This document shows positions 32,620 to 43,799 of a stretch of 64,000 nt of DNA, in pieces. This DNA is from Xylanibacter ruminicola. GTDB lineage: Bacteria; Bacteroidota; Bacteroidia; Bacteroidales; Bacteroidaceae. The translations under genes were made by a program, and so were the position numbers. The DNA is taken from contig NZ_FRBD01000016.1 in the NCBI RefSeq assembly GCF_900142525.1, positions 54,961 to 118,960 on the forward strand. The letters run 5' to 3'. How positions within the stretch are numbered: position 1 is the first letter of the stretch; every line of letters starts with the position of its first letter. The notes beneath the pieces were generated by a model. That model worked only from the letters and a program-made list of their open reading frames with translations, made no database searches and had not been told where the DNA came from.

Positions 32620-33252
32620 TTATTCAATTTCAAGCATCTTTGCAAGTGGCTCTGTCCAGTCTTTATTATTTTCTGGGAACAGGGTTTTCATGCCCAATGC
32701 TTCTGCTGCTTCTATGTTTTTCTTTCCATCGTCAATGAAAAGCGTTTCTTCGGCACTTGCTTGTTGTCCATCAAGCATCATCTGGAAAATCTCTGGCGAT
32801 GGTTTCATGTGTTTGCACTGATAACTAAGATACAGATGGTCGAAATAGTATTCAAGAGAATGCCCTTGTCCGTCAAACTCATTACTCATGGCCCACTGCA
32901 TCATGTAGGGGTTGGTATTTGAGAGCAAGCATACTTTGTATCCAAGTTGGCGTAGTTTTAATAACATCTGCAGATTCTTCTGTGGCACATACTCCACGTA
33001 TCCATGCCAGGCATGGAGGCATTCTTTGTAGATTATCTCTTTGCCAATCAATTTGCTAAGTTCAATACGAAATTCTTCGGCAGTTATCAATCCTTGCTCC
33101 AAATCGCCGAAGATGCCATGTTGGTGGAAGGCGTCTAGATGTTGTCTGGCATCCTTCAGTCCAATTTCTTCGAAACGTTTTACGGCCTGTTCGTAGCTAA
33201 GTGCGATGACCACGCCCCCCAAGTCGAATGCGATGTTCTTAATCTTTTTCAT
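32620..33252 (-). CDS. HAD-superfamily hydrolase (HAD-IA type)
   Basis: 210 residues. Motif I DLGGVVIAL (nucleophile Asp in AFDLGGVV), motif II CLLSNTNPYM, motif III Lys in HMKPSPEIFQMML and motif IV FIDDGKKNIEAAEALGM; the cap is the helical HAD-IA kind. A phosphatase of a small metabolite is likely; substrate unknown. Overlaps the end of the helicase gene by 14 nt, so it is the last gene of the long prfA-to-HAD run. Confidence 0.88.
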   Translation of the reverse strand: MKKIKNIAFDLGGVVIALSYEQAVKRFEEIGLKDARQHLDAFHQHGIFGDLEQGLITAEEFRIELSKLIGKEIIYKECLHAWHGYVEYVPQKNLQMLLKLRQLGYKVCLLSNTNPYMMQWAMSNEFDGQGHSLEYYFDHLYLSYQCKHMKPSPEIFQMMLDGQQASAEETLFIDDGKKNIEAAEALGMKTLFPENNKDWTEPLAKMLEIE

Positions 33253-35041
33253 TTTTCTGTAGTTTCTTTAGTCTTCGTTTTGCATCGCCGGCATCGGGGT
33301 ATAGTTCCAATGCCTTCTGATAGTTGCGTATGGCAGCTTCGGGCATGTGCTCGTGTTCGCATTCGCGTCCCAGTATAGTGTATTCGGCTGCCAAACGTTT
33401 CAGTTGCTCGTTCTTGGCATCGAGTTCTGATTTCAGTTTTGCGATTTCTTTGTCTTTGCTGGTTTGTATCTCAATGATTGCACGTCGTTGTCGATTAATG
33501 ATTTCCAGCTTTTTGCGGATGTATCGCTTGATGTGTGGCTTTTCGATATCATAGCGCGAGTGGATAGCCTTGAAGAAACTATCAAGAAATGCACCAAAGT
33601 CGCCCTTGTCGAATGCTCGTATGGCATCGCGATATTCGCGATCGGCCTTTCCTTCCTGCAGAGCTTGGTTTATCAGTTTCTGATCGTTATATTGGTTAGC
33701 AAACCTTACGACTTCGGCTCTTACGAATATATCGCTTTGGCGCAATGGTTCTTTCAGTGTGATGCCTTCGAGTGATGTGCAGCGCGATAGAGCCACATAA
33801 GTCTGTCCGCCAGCAAAGGCCCCTCCGCCACCAAAATCGATAGAAACCTGTTGGAATGTCAAGCCCTGGCTCTTATGAACAGTAATGGCCCATGCTAGGC
33901 GTATAGGGAATTGGGTGTAGGTGCCCAACAGTTCTTCTTCTATCTTCTGTTCCTTCTCATTGAAGGTGTATCGCATATTCTCCCAGATATCACGTTCTAC
34001 ATCGTACTCCAAGCCAGCTTCGGTCATAATGCCGATAATGCCCTCTTCTTCGTCGATGTATTCGATGGTGCCCAGCGTGCCATTCACCCAGCGTTTTTCT
34101 TTGTCGTTCTTGATAAATATGATTTGTGCGCCTGGTTTCAAAAGCAGTTCCATGGGGGTAGGGAGCGAATTCTCTGGAAAGTTTCCTTGTATCAGGCCTT
34201 TGAACATGGTTGGATCGCCGTCGAGGGCAGCCAGTTGTTGCTCGTTGATGAAATCTACCGTATCTCTGCGGGCGGCAAGGGTGATTTCTAGGCTAGCAGA
34301 ACTAGTCGGGCTAGAGATGCTAGATAGGCTAGTATTGCTAGTATTCCTAGCTACCCGGGCATTAAGCGCTGCCAGATCGCTGGGGGTGGCGGTGTTGTTA
34401 CGGATGCGATCCAGGATGGCAATGAAGTTATTATCTGTCTGACGATAAACCTTGCGTAGCTCTATTGAAACTATCGGCATAACCTGCCACACCTTGGCAT
34501 TGAAGAAATAGGCCGATGGATAAAATGGCTGTAGCAGTTGGCGATCTTCATCTTTCAGAACCGGTTCCAACTGATAGATGTCACCTACTAATAGCAGTTG
34601 TTTTCCGCCGAATGGTTCTGGGTTACGCGTGTACGCGCGTAATACCTTATCTATAAAGTCGATGATGTCTGCACGTACCATCGATATCTCGTCGATGATA
34701 ATCAACTCTACCTCACGTATCAGTTTGCGTTGTGCACCTGTATATTTCAGTGTTTCCTTCAGATGGCGCCAATCGTACTGTTTGTCGTTAGGCAATAGCG
34801 GATGAAAGGGCAACTTGAAAAAACTATGCAGTGTAGAACCACTTGCGTTGATGGCTGCGATGCCGGTGGGAGCCAGAATCACGTGTTTCTTCTTGGTGTT
34901 CTTCGAGATATAGCGCAGAAATGTTGATTTACCTGTGCCCGCCTTTCCTGTTAGGAAAAGCGAGCGACGGGTGTAGTTTATGATCTGAAGGGCATCTTGC
35001 CACTCCTTGTTGTCTAAATCAAGTTGTTGTTCCTCGTGCAT
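33239..35041 (-). CDS. PIF1-like AAA helicase with C-terminal coiled coil and TPR
   Basis: 600 residues. Walker A LFLTGKAGTGKSTFLRYI (~30-47), APTGIAAINASGSTLHSFF, Walker B LIIIDEISMVRADIID, GDIYQLEPVL, and late motifs TVHKSQGLTFQQVSIDFGGGGAFAGGQTYVALSRC: the PIF1/RecD2-like superfamily 1B set. The C-terminus has a coiled coil (~500-550) and a TPR hairpin (EAAIRNYQKALELYPDAGDAKRR). Residues ~231-252 (RNTSNTSLSSISSPTSSAS) are encoded by the 9-bp CTAG repeat array and look like an insertion between helicase motifs. Its ATG shares one base with the PBP stop (TGATG). Confidence 0.87.
   Translation of the reverse strand: MHEEQQLDLDNKEWQDALQIINYTRRSLFLTGKAGTGKSTFLRYISKNTKKKHVILAPTGIAAINASGSTLHSFFKLPFHPLLPNDKQYDWRHLKETLKYTGAQRKLIREVELIIIDEISMVRADIIDFIDKVLRAYTRNPEPFGGKQLLLVGDIYQLEPVLKDEDRQLLQPFYPSAYFFNAKVWQVMPIVSIELRKVYRQTDNNFIAILDRIRNNTATPSDLAALNARVARNTSNTSLSSISSPTSSASLEITLAARRDTVDFINEQQLAALDGDPTMFKGLIQGNFPENSLPTPMELLLKPGAQIIFIKNDKEKRWVNGTLGTIEYIDEEEGIIGIMTEAGLEYDVERDIWENMRYTFNEKEQKIEEELLGTYTQFPIRLAWAITVHKSQGLTFQQVSIDFGGGGAFAGGQTYVALSRCTSLEGITLKEPLRQSDIFVRAEVVRFANQYNDQKLINQALQEGKADREYRDAIRAFDKGDFGAFLDSFFKAIHSRYDIEKPHIKRYIRKKLEIINRQRRAIIEIQTSKDKEIAKLKSELDAKNEQLKRLAAEYTILGRECEHEHMPEAAIRNYQKALELYPDAGDAKRRLKKLQKNEKD
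34288..34355. repeat. CTAG-N5 nonamer array inside the helicase gene
   Basis: CTAG occurs at 34293, 34302, 34311, 34320, 34329, 34338 and 34347, exactly 9 bp apart, with one more at 34288. The stretch from 34320 closely matches 62756-62787 in the second array. Nine bases keep the reading frame. Confidence 0.9.
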
Positions 35042-37530
35042 CAGTCTTTTTTCTCAGTAGCCTCTGAGTTGTTGTTGGGTGTTGGAGTCTGATTGGCGTT
35101 TTCTGTGTCGCCCTCAGGCAGTTTGTTGCCTTCGCTTTGAACCTCAATAAACTCATCGCCATTAGCCAGTCTCAGCGAGTCAACGCCTATCGAATCTGAA
35201 TCAGAAGGCAATGCCAGATAGCCTCCGCATCCATACATCGACTGATTGAGCGATGCATCGCGTGGTGCACCAAACTTGGCATGATACTTCTTGAATGCAG
35301 GATCCTTTAGCACGCTGCCAAGGAAGTAGCCACAGATGGGCAATGCAGTACGGTTACCCTGACCAAGCTGACCAGTACGGAAGTGTATGCAGCGATACTC
35401 GCCGCCTACCCATGCGCCACATACAAGATTAGGTGTGGTGCCGATGAACCAGGCATCAGAATGGTTGTTGGATGTACCGGTCTTACCGCCAAAATCAGTA
35501 TCAGTCACGTCGTAGCCAACGAATCCTCTCAGGCGTGAGCTTGTACCGCTCATACCGCCCATCAGCAGCTGCTGAACCAGGAATGCACTGCGATATGGAA
35601 TAGCTTGATTACCTTCCTTGGGGGCTTCGTAGATTACGTTACCATCGCGATCCTCAATCTTGCTTACCAATACGGGATCGTGTTGAACACCATCGGCACA
35701 AGGCGTACAGTAGGCATTTACCATCTCAAGCAGGTTGACGTCGCTTGAACCTAGAGCCAATGCAGGAGTTGCATCCAACTTGCTCTTGATACCCATGGCG
35801 TGAGCAGTATTTACGATATTGTCGATACCGCACTCCTGACCCAAGCGAACGGCTACAGAATTGATACTCATAGCGAAAGCCTGCTTTAGGGTTATCAGTG
35901 AGTTTGTGAATCGTCCGTCGGCATTAGTTGGAGCCCATGTAACCTCCTCGCCATGATCCATCACCTTCATTGAGAAGAACTCATCTTTACGTGTGTCGCA
36001 TGGTGTAATGCCCTGATTCATAGCCTCTGTATAAACAAATAGTTTGAAGGTGGAACCTGGCTGACGCATGGCTGTAACCTTGTCATATTTCCATGTCTTG
36101 AAGTCAACATCGCCTACCCATGCCTTGACGTGACCTGTCTGCGGCTCGATGGCTACGAATCCACAGTGCATAAAGCGCTCCATATAGCGGATAGAGTCGA
36201 GTGTAGAAATCTCCTTCTCGATATATCCGTTCTCATAGTCGAACAACTTAACGGGGTGGGGCAGATTCAGATAATAATCGATAGAATCCTGATTACCATC
36301 GAACTTGCGCTCCAATACCTTATAATATGGCGTTTTCTTAGCCAGATCCTCAATGAAGTGAGGTATCTCTATATGACGCTCGTCCTGCCAGGGATTTGTT
36401 GATCCCCAGTGTGCGTTAAATGTTTTCTGTACCTGCTTCATCTGCTTTACAGCAGCTTCCTCGGCATACTTCTGCATGCGGGTGTCGAGGGTAGTATAAA
36501 TCTTCAGTCCCTCAGTATAGTAGGCGTATTTCTTGTTCTCGCCGTAGTAGTCGGCACACCATCTCTTCATCCAGTCGCCCACAGCCTCACGGAAGTAGTT
36601 GGCCTCACCGTCATAAGCGTTTTCTACGCTATAGTCAAGTTTTATTTCCAACTGTTTCAGCGAGTCGCACTCTTGCTGGGTAAGGTCGCCGTGCTGTTTC
36701 ATTAGGTCAAGCACGATGTTGCGGCGTTTCAGGGCGTTCTCAGGATTGATAAGCGGGTTATAGTAGGTTGTTGCTTTCAGCATACCTACCAGAACAGCTG
36801 CCTGCTCGGTAGTAAGCTCCTTTGGCGAGCAACCAAAATATGTCTTACATGCGGTCTTGATACCAAAAGCATTCGAACCAAAATCAACGGTGTTGGCATA
36901 TTGAGTAAGAATCTCGTTCTTGTCGAAGAAGAATTCCAGTTTATAGGCTGTAATCCACTCCTTACTCTTCAGAATAAGCATCTTGATACCTGGGATGTTG
37001 CCAAGCAATCCAGTAGAATATTCTGAACGGGTACGGAACAGGTTCTTGGCTAACTGTTGTGTAATGGTCGAGGCACCACGTGCATCGTGATGCAAAGCAT
37101 AGTCCTTCAAAGCAGCAGCAAATGCCTGATAATCGATACCGTTGTGACTATAGAAACGTTCGTCCTCGGTATCAATCAGGGCCTTCCAGAATGCGGGGGT
37201 CACATCCTCATAACCTACAGGTGTACGGTTTTCGCTGAAGAATTTGCCTATCTGCTTGCCATCGGCACTATAAATCATCGATGCCTCGGCAGGGCGCTTG
37301 TTTTTGATGGTCGACATGGATGGTGACTTACCAAACAGCCACAGTAGGTTTATGTCGACTGCTCCCAAATACAGGAAGAATGCAACTACCATCGAAGCGA
37401 TAGCTACCAATATCTTAATATACCATGCACGTCCCTGATACAATCCTTTATACCATGGCCAAAGGCCTTTGATTTTCTGCAGGGCCATGTTCAGCATGCC
37501 CATGTATTTTTTAGTTGTTTCGTTGCTCAT
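35041..37530 (-). CDS. mrcA: Class A penicillin-binding protein 1A (glycosyltransferase-transpeptidase)
   Basis: 829 residues. Cytoplasmic N-terminus, one membrane helix ([19 protein letters not shown], ~39-57), GT51 domain ([37 protein letters not shown]) and a transpeptidase with SxxK (GSTFKLFVY), SxN (SINSVA) and KTGT ([17 protein letters not shown]). It polymerises and cross-links peptidoglycan. The C-terminus is a Pro/Asn/Glu-rich tail ([17 protein letters not shown]). Starts inside the end of miaA (20-nt overlap). Confidence 0.93.
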   Translation of the reverse strand: MSNETTKKYMGMLNMALQKIKGLWPWYKGLYQGRAWYIKILVAIASMVVAFFLYLGAVDINLLWLFGKSPSMSTIKNKRPAEASMIYSADGKQIGKFFSENRTPVGYEDVTPAFWKALIDTEDERFYSHNGIDYQAFAAALKDYALHHDARGASTITQQLAKNLFRTRSEYSTGLLGNIPGIKMLILKSKEWITAYKLEFFFDKNEILTQYANTVDFGSNAFGIKTACKTYFGCSPKELTTEQAAVLVGMLKATTYYNPLINPENALKRRNIVLDLMKQHGDLTQQECDSLKQLEIKLDYSVENAYDGEANYFREAVGDWMKRWCADYYGENKKYAYYTEGLKIYTTLDTRMQKYAEEAAVKQMKQVQKTFNAHWGSTNPWQDERHIEIPHFIEDLAKKTPYYKVLERKFDGNQDSIDYYLNLPHPVKLFDYENGYIEKEISTLDSIRYMERFMHCGFVAIEPQTGHVKAWVGDVDFKTWKYDKVTAMRQPGSTFKLFVYTEAMNQGITPCDTRKDEFFSMKVMDHGEEVTWAPTNADGRFTNSLITLKQAFAMSINSVAVRLGQECGIDNIVNTAHAMGIKSKLDATPALALGSSDVNLLEMVNAYCTPCADGVQHDPVLVSKIEDRDGNVIYEAPKEGNQAIPYRSAFLVQQLLMGGMSGTSSRLRGFVGYDVTDTDFGGKTGTSNNHSDAWFIGTTPNLVCGAWVGGEYRCIHFRTGQLGQGNRTALPICGYFLGSVLKDPAFKKYHAKFGAPRDASLNQSMYGCGGYLALPSDSDSIGVDSLRLANGDEFIEVQSEGNKLPEGDTENANQTPTPNNNSEATEKKD

Positions 37531-38431
37531 AGTCTTGAGATATGTAACTTATGATTTTTTCTTTTTCGTCTGGGTGAAACCACCTTATCTGTTCATCCTT
37601 CTTATACCATGTTAATTGTTTGCGCGCGTACCTGCGCGTGTTGCCTTTTATACGTTCCACGGCCTCTTCCAAGGTCCATGTGCCGTCGAGATAGGCAAAC
37701 ATCTCTTTATATCCCACCGTATTCAGTGCATTCAGGTGGCGCATAGGGTAGAGGTTGCGTGCTTCGGCCAGCAGGCCCTCGTCCATCATCTCATCCACAC
37801 GCTGGTTGATACGGTTGTAAAGCTCCTCTCGGTCGCGATTCAGGCCGATTTTCAAGATTCGGAACGGACGTTGCTTCTTCTCTCGCTTTCGGAACGATGT
37901 GTAGGTCTTGCCCGTCATCAGGCAAATCTCCAGTCCGTGTACCACACGGCGTGGATTCTGCTTGTCTACTATCTCGTAGTATTCAGGGTCGAGCTTTTTA
38001 AGTTCTTCTACTAGAGGTTCTAGTCCTTCACTTGATAATCTAGCTTTAAGCAGCTCGCGGGTGTGGTCATCTACCGTGGGTATGTCGTCAATCCCGTCGC
38101 ACACTGCATCGATATACATCATGCTTCCGCCGGCCATCAGCGCATAGTCGCTCTTAGCGAACTCACGTTCCAATATCTCCATTGTCTGTTGTTCAAAGAG
38201 CGATGCGCTGTAGTAGTCGTTCAGCGATAGCGATCCTACGAAGTAATGCTTTACTTTTGCCAGTTGTTCTGACGTGGGGCTCGCTGTTCCTATCTTTAGT
38301 TCCTTGTATATCTGCCTCGAATCGGCATTGATGATAGGGATGCCAAAGTGCTGGGCTATATCCAGGCACAAGGCTGTCTTGCCTACTGCCGTTGGCCCTG
38401 TTATTACTATCAGGGTCTTAGCGGATGACAC
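37511..38431 (-). CDS. miaA: tRNA dimethylallyltransferase
   Basis: 306 residues. P-loop [42 protein letters not shown] and [14 protein letters not shown] match MiaA, which adds a dimethylallyl group to A37 of tRNAs reading UNN codons. A minor cluster of CTAG (38011, 38020, 38040) lies in it, weaker than the two arrays reported. Overlaps lpxA by 14 nt and PBP1A by 20 nt. Confidence 0.96.
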   Translation of the reverse strand: MSSAKTLIVITGPTAVGKTALCLDIAQHFGIPIINADSRQIYKELKIGTASPTSEQLAKVKHYFVGSLSLNDYYSASLFEQQTMEILEREFAKSDYALMAGGSMMYIDAVCDGIDDIPTVDDHTRELLKARLSSEGLEPLVEELKKLDPEYYEIVDKQNPRRVVHGLEICLMTGKTYTSFRKREKKQRPFRILKIGLNRDREELYNRINQRVDEMMDEGLLAEARNLYPMRHLNALNTVGYKEMFAYLDGTWTLEEAVERIKGNTRRYARKQLTWYKKDEQIRWFHPDEKEKIISYISQDYEQRNN

Positions 38432-39191
38432 CTCTCTTAGAGTTTTCGATAAACGAGCAGATATATTCTACCTCTTTCGAATCGGGGTATTTGGCACGAG
38501 CTTCAGCCACACCTTCCTTCATGATGCCGTGGCCGTAAATGATGCGATAGGCATCGTGAATTGCCTCAATTGTCTCGTTCGAGAAACCACGGCGACGTAG
38601 TCCGATGAGGTTCACACCAGCATAGCGCACAGGTTCCTTACCAGCGATGACGTATGGAGGAATGTCCTGGCTGGTACGTGTACCGCCCTGGAACATGCCG
38701 TATCCGCCTACGTGCAGGAACTGGTGGAACAAGCAGCATGCCGATATGATGGCACAGTCGTCTACAATAACCTCGCCGGCAAACTTAGTCGTGTTGCCGA
38801 TGATGCAGTTATTTCCAATTTCACAGTCGTGGCCGATGTGCATATTCTCCATCAGAAGATTGCCGTTGCCCACAGTGGTCTTACCCTTTGATGCAGTGCC
38901 ACGGCTGATAGTGACATTCTCGCGGATTGAGTTGTTGTCGCCAATCTCGCAGGTGGTCTCTTCGCCCTGGAACTTCAGATCTTGAGGCTTGGTAGAGATT
39001 GATGCACCTGGAAATATCTCGTTATTGTTGCCAAGGCGTGTGCCGAAGTGCAGTGTTACGCTATTATAAAGCTTGTTGTTGTCGCCTATTACTACGTTTT
39101 TATCAATCACGCAGAATGGGCCGATAATATTGTTGTCGCCCAGCTTTGCCTCTGGGTCTACAACAGCTAGTGGATGTATCTGATTTGCCAT
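38418..39191 (-). CDS. lpxA: UDP-N-acetylglucosamine acyltransferase
   Basis: 257 residues of left-handed beta-helix hexapeptide repeats ([25 protein letters not shown]...), followed by the helical C-terminal domain ([26 protein letters not shown]). First step of lipid A synthesis, in the cytoplasm. Starts 6 nt after lpxC-fabZ. Confidence 0.96.
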   Translation of the reverse strand: MANQIHPLAVVDPEAKLGDNNIIGPFCVIDKNVVIGDNNKLYNSVTLHFGTRLGNNNEIFPGASISTKPQDLKFQGEETTCEIGDNNSIRENVTISRGTASKGKTTVGNGNLLMENMHIGHDCEIGNNCIIGNTTKFAGEVIVDDCAIISACCLFHQFLHVGGYGMFQGGTRTSQDIPPYVIAGKEPVRYAGVNLIGLRRRGFSNETIEAIHDAYRIIYGHGIMKEGVAEARAKYPDSKEVEYICSFIENSKRGVIR

Positions 39192-39197
39192 TTTCCT

Positions 39198-40580
39198 TTA
39201 TTTGTTCTTAACGATTTGTGCAGTAAATGTAGCTTCCGAAACCACGTGGTCGCCTACGAATACGTATCCCTTCATCGATGAGATACCATGACGTACTGGT
39301 GCCAGCAGTTCTACCTTAAACAGCAGTGTGTCGCCAGGAACCACCTTCTGGCGGAATTTCACGTCGTCTATCTTCATGAAGTAGGTGCTCCAGCGCTCAG
39401 GCTCTTCCAGGGTGTTCAGTACCAGCAGTCCGCCGCACTGAGCCATAGCTTCAATCTGTAGTACACCTGGCATCACGGGTTCCTGTGGGAAGTGACCTGT
39501 GAAGAAAGGCTCGTTCGATGTCACGTTCTTTACACCAACAATGGTGGTAGCACCCAGTTCAATCACCTTGTCAACCAACTGCATGGGGTAGCGGTGGGGC
39601 AGGAGTTCGCGAATTCGGTTCACGTCCATTACCGGCTCGTCGTTTGGATCGTAGATAGGTGCCTGGATTTCGTGCTTACGAATCTCCTTGCGCATCATAC
39701 GTGCAAACTTGTTGTTCACGGTGTGACCTGGACGTGTGGCAATGATACGACCCTTGATGGGCTTACCAATCAGTGCCATATCGCCGATAATGTCGAGCAG
39801 CTTATGACGTGTACACTCGTTCTCCCACTGCAGTGGCTTGTGCTGAATGTAGCCCAGGTCGGTAGCGTCACGATGCTCCACGTGCAGCATATCGGCCAGC
39901 ATGTCGAGACGCTCCTGAGTGGTCTGGCGCTCGTAGATAACGATAGCGTTATCTAGGTCGCCGCCTTTGATGAGGTTGGCCTGCAGCAGGGGCTCAATGT
40001 CGCGTACAAATACGAATGTACGTGCGCTGGCTATCTCTGTGGCATACTTCTCTGGGTCGTCGAGGGTAGCAAACTGTGAGTTGATGAATTTACTCTCGAA
40101 CGAGCACATGGCTGTGATGGTGAAGGCGTCGTCAGGCAGGATGGTGATGCACGATCCAGTCTGCTCGTCCTTAATCTCTATCTTCTTGCGAATGATGTAG
40201 TAATCCTTTGGTGCGTTCTGCTCCTCGATGCCCACCTCCTGAATCTTGTTCACGTAGAGGATGGCCGATCCGTCGAGGATAGGGAACTCAGGACCGTTAA
40301 CCTGAATCAGACAGTTGTCGATGCCTAGTGCATAGAGCGCTGAGAGTCCGTGTTCTACGGTTGATACGCGAGCATCGCCCTTGCCCAGTACGGTACCGCG
40401 CTGGGTGTCAATCACGTTCTCGGCAATAGCGTCGATGATGGGCTGCCCCTCTAGGTCAATACGCTGAATCTTGTAACCTGTGTTCTCAGGTGCGGGGTTA
40501 AATGTAACAGTCAGGTTCAAACCTGTATGCAGTCCTTTTCCGAACAGAGAGAAACTGCCTTTCAAAGTTTTCTGTTTCAT
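39198..40580 (-). CDS. lpxC/fabZ: Bifunctional LpxC (UDP-3-O-acyl-GlcNAc deacetylase) and FabZ (hydroxyacyl-ACP dehydratase)
   Basis: 460 residues. LpxC part (1-~300): KGSFSLFGKGLHTGLNLTVTF, STVEHGLSALYALGIDN with a zinc-ligand His, PEFPILDGSA, and HKLLDIIGDMALIGKPIKGRIIATRPGHTVNN with further zinc/active His residues. FabZ part (~315-460): LLPHRYPMQLVDKV, active-site GHFPQEPVMPGVLQIEAMAQ. This fusion is a known Bacteroidota trait. It sits between lpxD and lpxA. Confidence 0.97.
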   Translation of the reverse strand: MKQKTLKGSFSLFGKGLHTGLNLTVTFNPAPENTGYKIQRIDLEGQPIIDAIAENVIDTQRGTVLGKGDARVSTVEHGLSALYALGIDNCLIQVNGPEFPILDGSAILYVNKIQEVGIEEQNAPKDYYIIRKKIEIKDEQTGSCITILPDDAFTITAMCSFESKFINSQFATLDDPEKYATEIASARTFVFVRDIEPLLQANLIKGGDLDNAIVIYERQTTQERLDMLADMLHVEHRDATDLGYIQHKPLQWENECTRHKLLDIIGDMALIGKPIKGRIIATRPGHTVNNKFARMMRKEIRKHEIQAPIYDPNDEPVMDVNRIRELLPHRYPMQLVDKVIELGATTIVGVKNVTSNEPFFTGHFPQEPVMPGVLQIEAMAQCGGLLVLNTLEEPERWSTYFMKIDDVKFRQKVVPGDTLLFKVELLAPVRHGISSMKGYVFVGDHVVSEATFTAQIVKNK

Positions 40581-40591
40581 ATCTTGCTAAC

Positions 40592-40612
40592 TTTCAATTT
40601 TCAATTTTCAAT
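40592..40612. repeat. Heptamer tandem repeat, 3 units
   Basis: TTTCAAT three times, overlapping the lpxD stop codon (40608-40610) in the gap to lpxC-fabZ. Confidence 0.8.
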
Positions 40613-41654
40613 TGTCATTGAGCTTTGCTTTCAGCTCGTCGAGCTCACGCTGCAGGGCAGCAACCTGACGATACATATCGGGCAACTTGGCATCGATGGC
40701 TCTTGCCTTGAAGTACATCTTGGGGTTCACGGCAGGCGAACCAATGAGCTGCTCGCCGTCGCCCTTAGTGTTGCTGATAACACCGCACTGGGCTCCCACA
40801 AATGTCTTGTCGGCCACGTGGATGTGACCTGCAAAACCGGCTTGTCCGCCAACCATACACCAGGCTCCGATCTTGGTTGATCCTGCCATACCCACCTGGG
40901 CACTCATCACGGTGTTCTCGCCAATCTCACAGTTGTGAGCCACCTGAATCAGGTTGTCCAGCTTCACACCCTTGTGGATGGTGGTCTGCCCCATGGTCGA
41001 ACGGTCGATACAGGTGTTAGCACCAATCTCTACGTTGTCCTCAATCACTACGATACCAATCTGTGGAATCTTATCGTAGCCCTCAGTGTTAGGCGCAAAG
41101 CCGAATCCATCGGCACCAATCACGCTACCTGCGTGTATTGTCACATTATTTCCAATTTTGCATCCCTGGTAGATGGTTACATGGGGGTAGAGCAGGCATT
41201 TCTCGCCTACTTGCACGCCATCACCAATCACGGTGTGGGCATATACCTGGGTGCCATCGCCTACCACAGCGCCATCGCCGATAACGGCAAACGGACCGAT
41301 GTAGACGTTCTGGCCAACCTTGGCCTTAGGTGATATCGATGCCAGTGGGTCGATACCTGTCTTGGCGGGCTTCATGCTCTCGTAGAACTGCAGCAACTTG
41401 GCCACGCACTCATACGCGTTTTTTACGCGAATCAGCGTGCAGCTAACGGGTTTCTCTAATTCTACGTCTTCGTTAATCAGTACTACGCTCGACTTTGTGT
41501 CGTAGATGTAGTGAGTATATTTTGGGTTCGATAGGAACGAGATGGCTCCTTCTACTCCCTCTTCAATTTTTGCAAAAGTGCGAACGGCAGCATTCTCGTT
41601 GCCTTCCACTCTTCCCTGTATCAATTCAGCAATCTGTTTGGCTGTAAATTCCAT
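40608..41654 (-). CDS. lpxD: UDP-3-O-(3-hydroxyacyl)glucosamine N-acyltransferase
   Basis: 348 residues. N-terminal uridine-binding domain ([47 protein letters not shown]), then hexapeptide repeats with [21 protein letters not shown] and the C-terminal helix. Second acylation of lipid A. A -7 element in front of it (41683-41690) suggests the lpx genes have their own promoter. Confidence 0.96.
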   Translation of the reverse strand: MEFTAKQIAELIQGRVEGNENAAVRTFAKIEEGVEGAISFLSNPKYTHYIYDTKSSVVLINEDVELEKPVSCTLIRVKNAYECVAKLLQFYESMKPAKTGIDPLASISPKAKVGQNVYIGPFAVIGDGAVVGDGTQVYAHTVIGDGVQVGEKCLLYPHVTIYQGCKIGNNVTIHAGSVIGADGFGFAPNTEGYDKIPQIGIVVIEDNVEIGANTCIDRSTMGQTTIHKGVKLDNLIQVAHNCEIGENTVMSAQVGMAGSTKIGAWCMVGGQAGFAGHIHVADKTFVGAQCGVISNTKGDGEQLIGSPAVNPKMYFKARAIDAKLPDMYRQVAALQRELDELKAKLNDN

Positions 41655-41682
41655 AATTCTGCTAAGTTATTAAATATCCGTG

Positions 41683-41690
41683 CAAAGATA
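41683..41690 (-). promoter_or_regulatory. -7 element upstream of lpxD
   Basis: Minus strand TATCTTTG, 29 nt before the lpxD ATG. No clear -33 box at the proper distance. Confidence 0.5.
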
Positions 41691-41691
41691 A

Positions 41692-42921
41692 CTAATTATT
41701 TTGAAATCTTTGATAACAAAGATAATATTTTCGTATTTTTTTTGAAAGTAACTGAACATTTAGCAGTTCCGATGCCTCCGAAATATCCTTTATCTCTCCG
41801 TTTTTGTAAAGTATTTGTATCTTATCGTCATCCACGTTATACATATCTTTCTGAATGGTGTTCAGGCTCATCATGTAGTGGACATCTTCGTATGCTATGT
41901 CCATCTGCTGGGCGATGGTGTGCTTTAGCTCCTCCAGGCGCTCCTCGCTGGGCATTTCCTCCAGCACCTCCACCTTGAAGATGCGGCGGTCCAGCATGTC
42001 GGTAGCCAGTGTCGACAGGATTTTGTCCTGGTGGTGCTTCCATGCCTTCATGGCGCTCCAGATGTCGCTATCGTCCAGCTCGCTGTAGTTCTGCAGCGCC
42101 TCCGGGTGTGTGGCAAACCACTCGGCATCCACGTCGTTCTCCAGGAAATAGAGTAGGGCGGGCGATGCAAATACCTGCTGACCCTTCTTGATGAGCTCCT
42201 TGGCGCGCCTCAGCATGTTTACCAGTACCTTCTCGTAGGCCACGCAGGTACGGTGCAGATACACCTGCCAGTACATCAGTCGGCGGGTGGTCAGGTAGTT
42301 CTCCAGCGAGTAGATACCCTTTTGTTCCACCACCAGCGAGTCGTCTACCACGTTGAGCATCTTGATGATACGTGCACTGCCTATGTTACCCTCAGTCACG
42401 CCGGTGTAGAACGAGTCGCGGCGCAGGTAGTCCAGGCGGTCCATGTCCAGCTGACTCGAAATGAGCTGGTGCAGGAAGTTCTTGGGATACTCGCCTTTGA
42501 ATATCGAGATGGCCAAGTTCAACTGTCCGTTCATCGATCGGTTTATCTCCTCCATCATCATCAGCGATATCTCCTCGTGACTGATGCCGCTAATCAGCGT
42601 GTTCTCCAGTACGTGCGAGAACGGGCCGTGGCCTATGTCGTGCATCAGGATGGCAGCTTGTACGGCCTCGGCTTCCGAGTCAAATATAAAATTGCCCTTC
42701 TGTTGCAGGTTGAGTATAGCCTCGCTCATCAGGTGGAATGCCCCCAGCGAGTGCTGGAATCGCGTATGCCTGGCCCCAGGATACACCACAGAGGCTAACC
42801 CCAGCTGATTGATGCGGTTTAGCCTCTGGAACAGGGGGTGCTCTACAATCCCGTAGAGTATGCCCTTAGGTATCTTGATAAACCCGAAAACCGGGTCGTT
42901 TATAATCTTAACGTCACTCAT
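41692..42921 (-). CDS. HD-domain phosphohydrolase
   Basis: 409 residues. HD motif with [26 protein letters not shown] and the later [13 protein letters not shown], as in the dGTPase/SAMHD-like YdhJ group. Metal-dependent hydrolysis of a nucleotide is likely, substrate unknown. Its ATG overlaps the pyrF stop by 4 nt. Well conserved next to pyrF and lpxD in Bacteroidota, as far as I recall. Confidence 0.88.
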   Translation of the reverse strand: MSDVKIINDPVFGFIKIPKGILYGIVEHPLFQRLNRINQLGLASVVYPGARHTRFQHSLGAFHLMSEAILNLQQKGNFIFDSEAEAVQAAILMHDIGHGPFSHVLENTLISGISHEEISLMMMEEINRSMNGQLNLAISIFKGEYPKNFLHQLISSQLDMDRLDYLRRDSFYTGVTEGNIGSARIIKMLNVVDDSLVVEQKGIYSLENYLTTRRLMYWQVYLHRTCVAYEKVLVNMLRRAKELIKKGQQVFASPALLYFLENDVDAEWFATHPEALQNYSELDDSDIWSAMKAWKHHQDKILSTLATDMLDRRIFKVEVLEEMPSEERLEELKHTIAQQMDIAYEDVHYMMSLNTIQKDMYNVDDDKIQILYKNGEIKDISEASELLNVQLLSKKIRKYYLCYQRFQNN

Positions 42922-43769
42922 TTTTTAAGAATGGCAGCCATCTGCTCCTGCAGTTCTTTGGCCTTCTGACCAGCTACCTCGGCAAAGTCCTTTTCGTTGC
43001 TGGCGTAGATGATGCCGCGACTAGAGTTTACCAGCAGTCCGCAGTCATCAATCATGCCGTATTTGCAAACCTCCTCCAGACTGCCACCCTGAGCACCAAC
43101 GCCAGGAACTAGCAGGAAGTGGGTGGGGGCCACCTTACGGATATCCTCGAACATCTTGCCCTGTGTAGCACCTACTACGTACATCATGTTCTCGTCGTTA
43201 CCCCATTCCTGACTCTTCTTCAGCACCTTTTCAAACAGGCGCTCGCCGTTGGCATCCTCTGTAAGCTGGAAGTCGTGACTACCCTTGTTCGATGTCAGAG
43301 CCAGCAGTACTACCCACTTGCCGTCGTAACCCAGGAACGGTGTTACTGAGTCCTCGCCCATGTAGGGTGCCACGGTCAGTGCATCCACATTGTAGTTCTC
43401 GAAGAAAGTCTTGGCATACATCTTCGATGTGTTGCCGATATCACCGCGCTTAGCGTCGGCGATGATTAGGTGGTTAGGATAGTTCTCCTGCAGATACTCA
43501 ATGGTACCCTCGAAGGCAGCTATACCCTCCATGCCGTAAGCCTCGTAGAAGGCCAGGTTGGGCTTGTAAGCCACGCAGTAGGGCGCAGTTGCGTCGATAA
43601 TGCGGATGTTAAACTCAAGCAGCATGCCGAAGGTCATTTCCTCCTCCTCATACTCCTTCTTTACAATCTCCTTCAGCCCTTTAGGCATCTTGTCTAGGTC
43701 TGTATCCAGGCCTACACACAGAAAGCTCTGCTTCTCGCGTATCTGCTTAATTAACTCCTGTCTGGTCAT
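42918..43769 (-). CDS. pyrF: Orotidine 5'-phosphate decarboxylase (type 2)
   Basis: 283 residues. [28 protein letters not shown] and the catalytic [18 protein letters not shown] are of the longer PyrF2 subfamily; [11 protein letters not shown] is the phosphate site. Last step of UMP synthesis. Between prfA and the HD gene, 30 nt after prfA. Confidence 0.96.
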   Translation of the reverse strand: MTRQELIKQIREKQSFLCVGLDTDLDKMPKGLKEIVKKEYEEEEMTFGMLLEFNIRIIDATAPYCVAYKPNLAFYEAYGMEGIAAFEGTIEYLQENYPNHLIIADAKRGDIGNTSKMYAKTFFENYNVDALTVAPYMGEDSVTPFLGYDGKWVVLLALTSNKGSHDFQLTEDANGERLFEKVLKKSQEWGNDENMMYVVGATQGKMFEDIRKVAPTHFLLVPGVGAQGGSLEEVCKYGMIDDCGLLVNSSRGIIYASNEKDFAEVAGQKAKELQEQMAAILKK

Positions 43770-43797
43770 GTTTAATGTTCAATATTCAATGTTCAAT
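43770..43797. repeat. Heptamer tandem repeat, 4 units
   Basis: GTTTAAT GTTCAAT ATTCAAT GTTCAAT fills the gap between prfA and pyrF. Confidence 0.8.
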
Positions 43798-43799
43798 GA

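Noticed and set aside
38011..38043. Third CTAG array in miaA
   Set aside because: Only two CTAG are 9 bp apart and the third is 20 bp further, so the register is not kept; left as a weak note.
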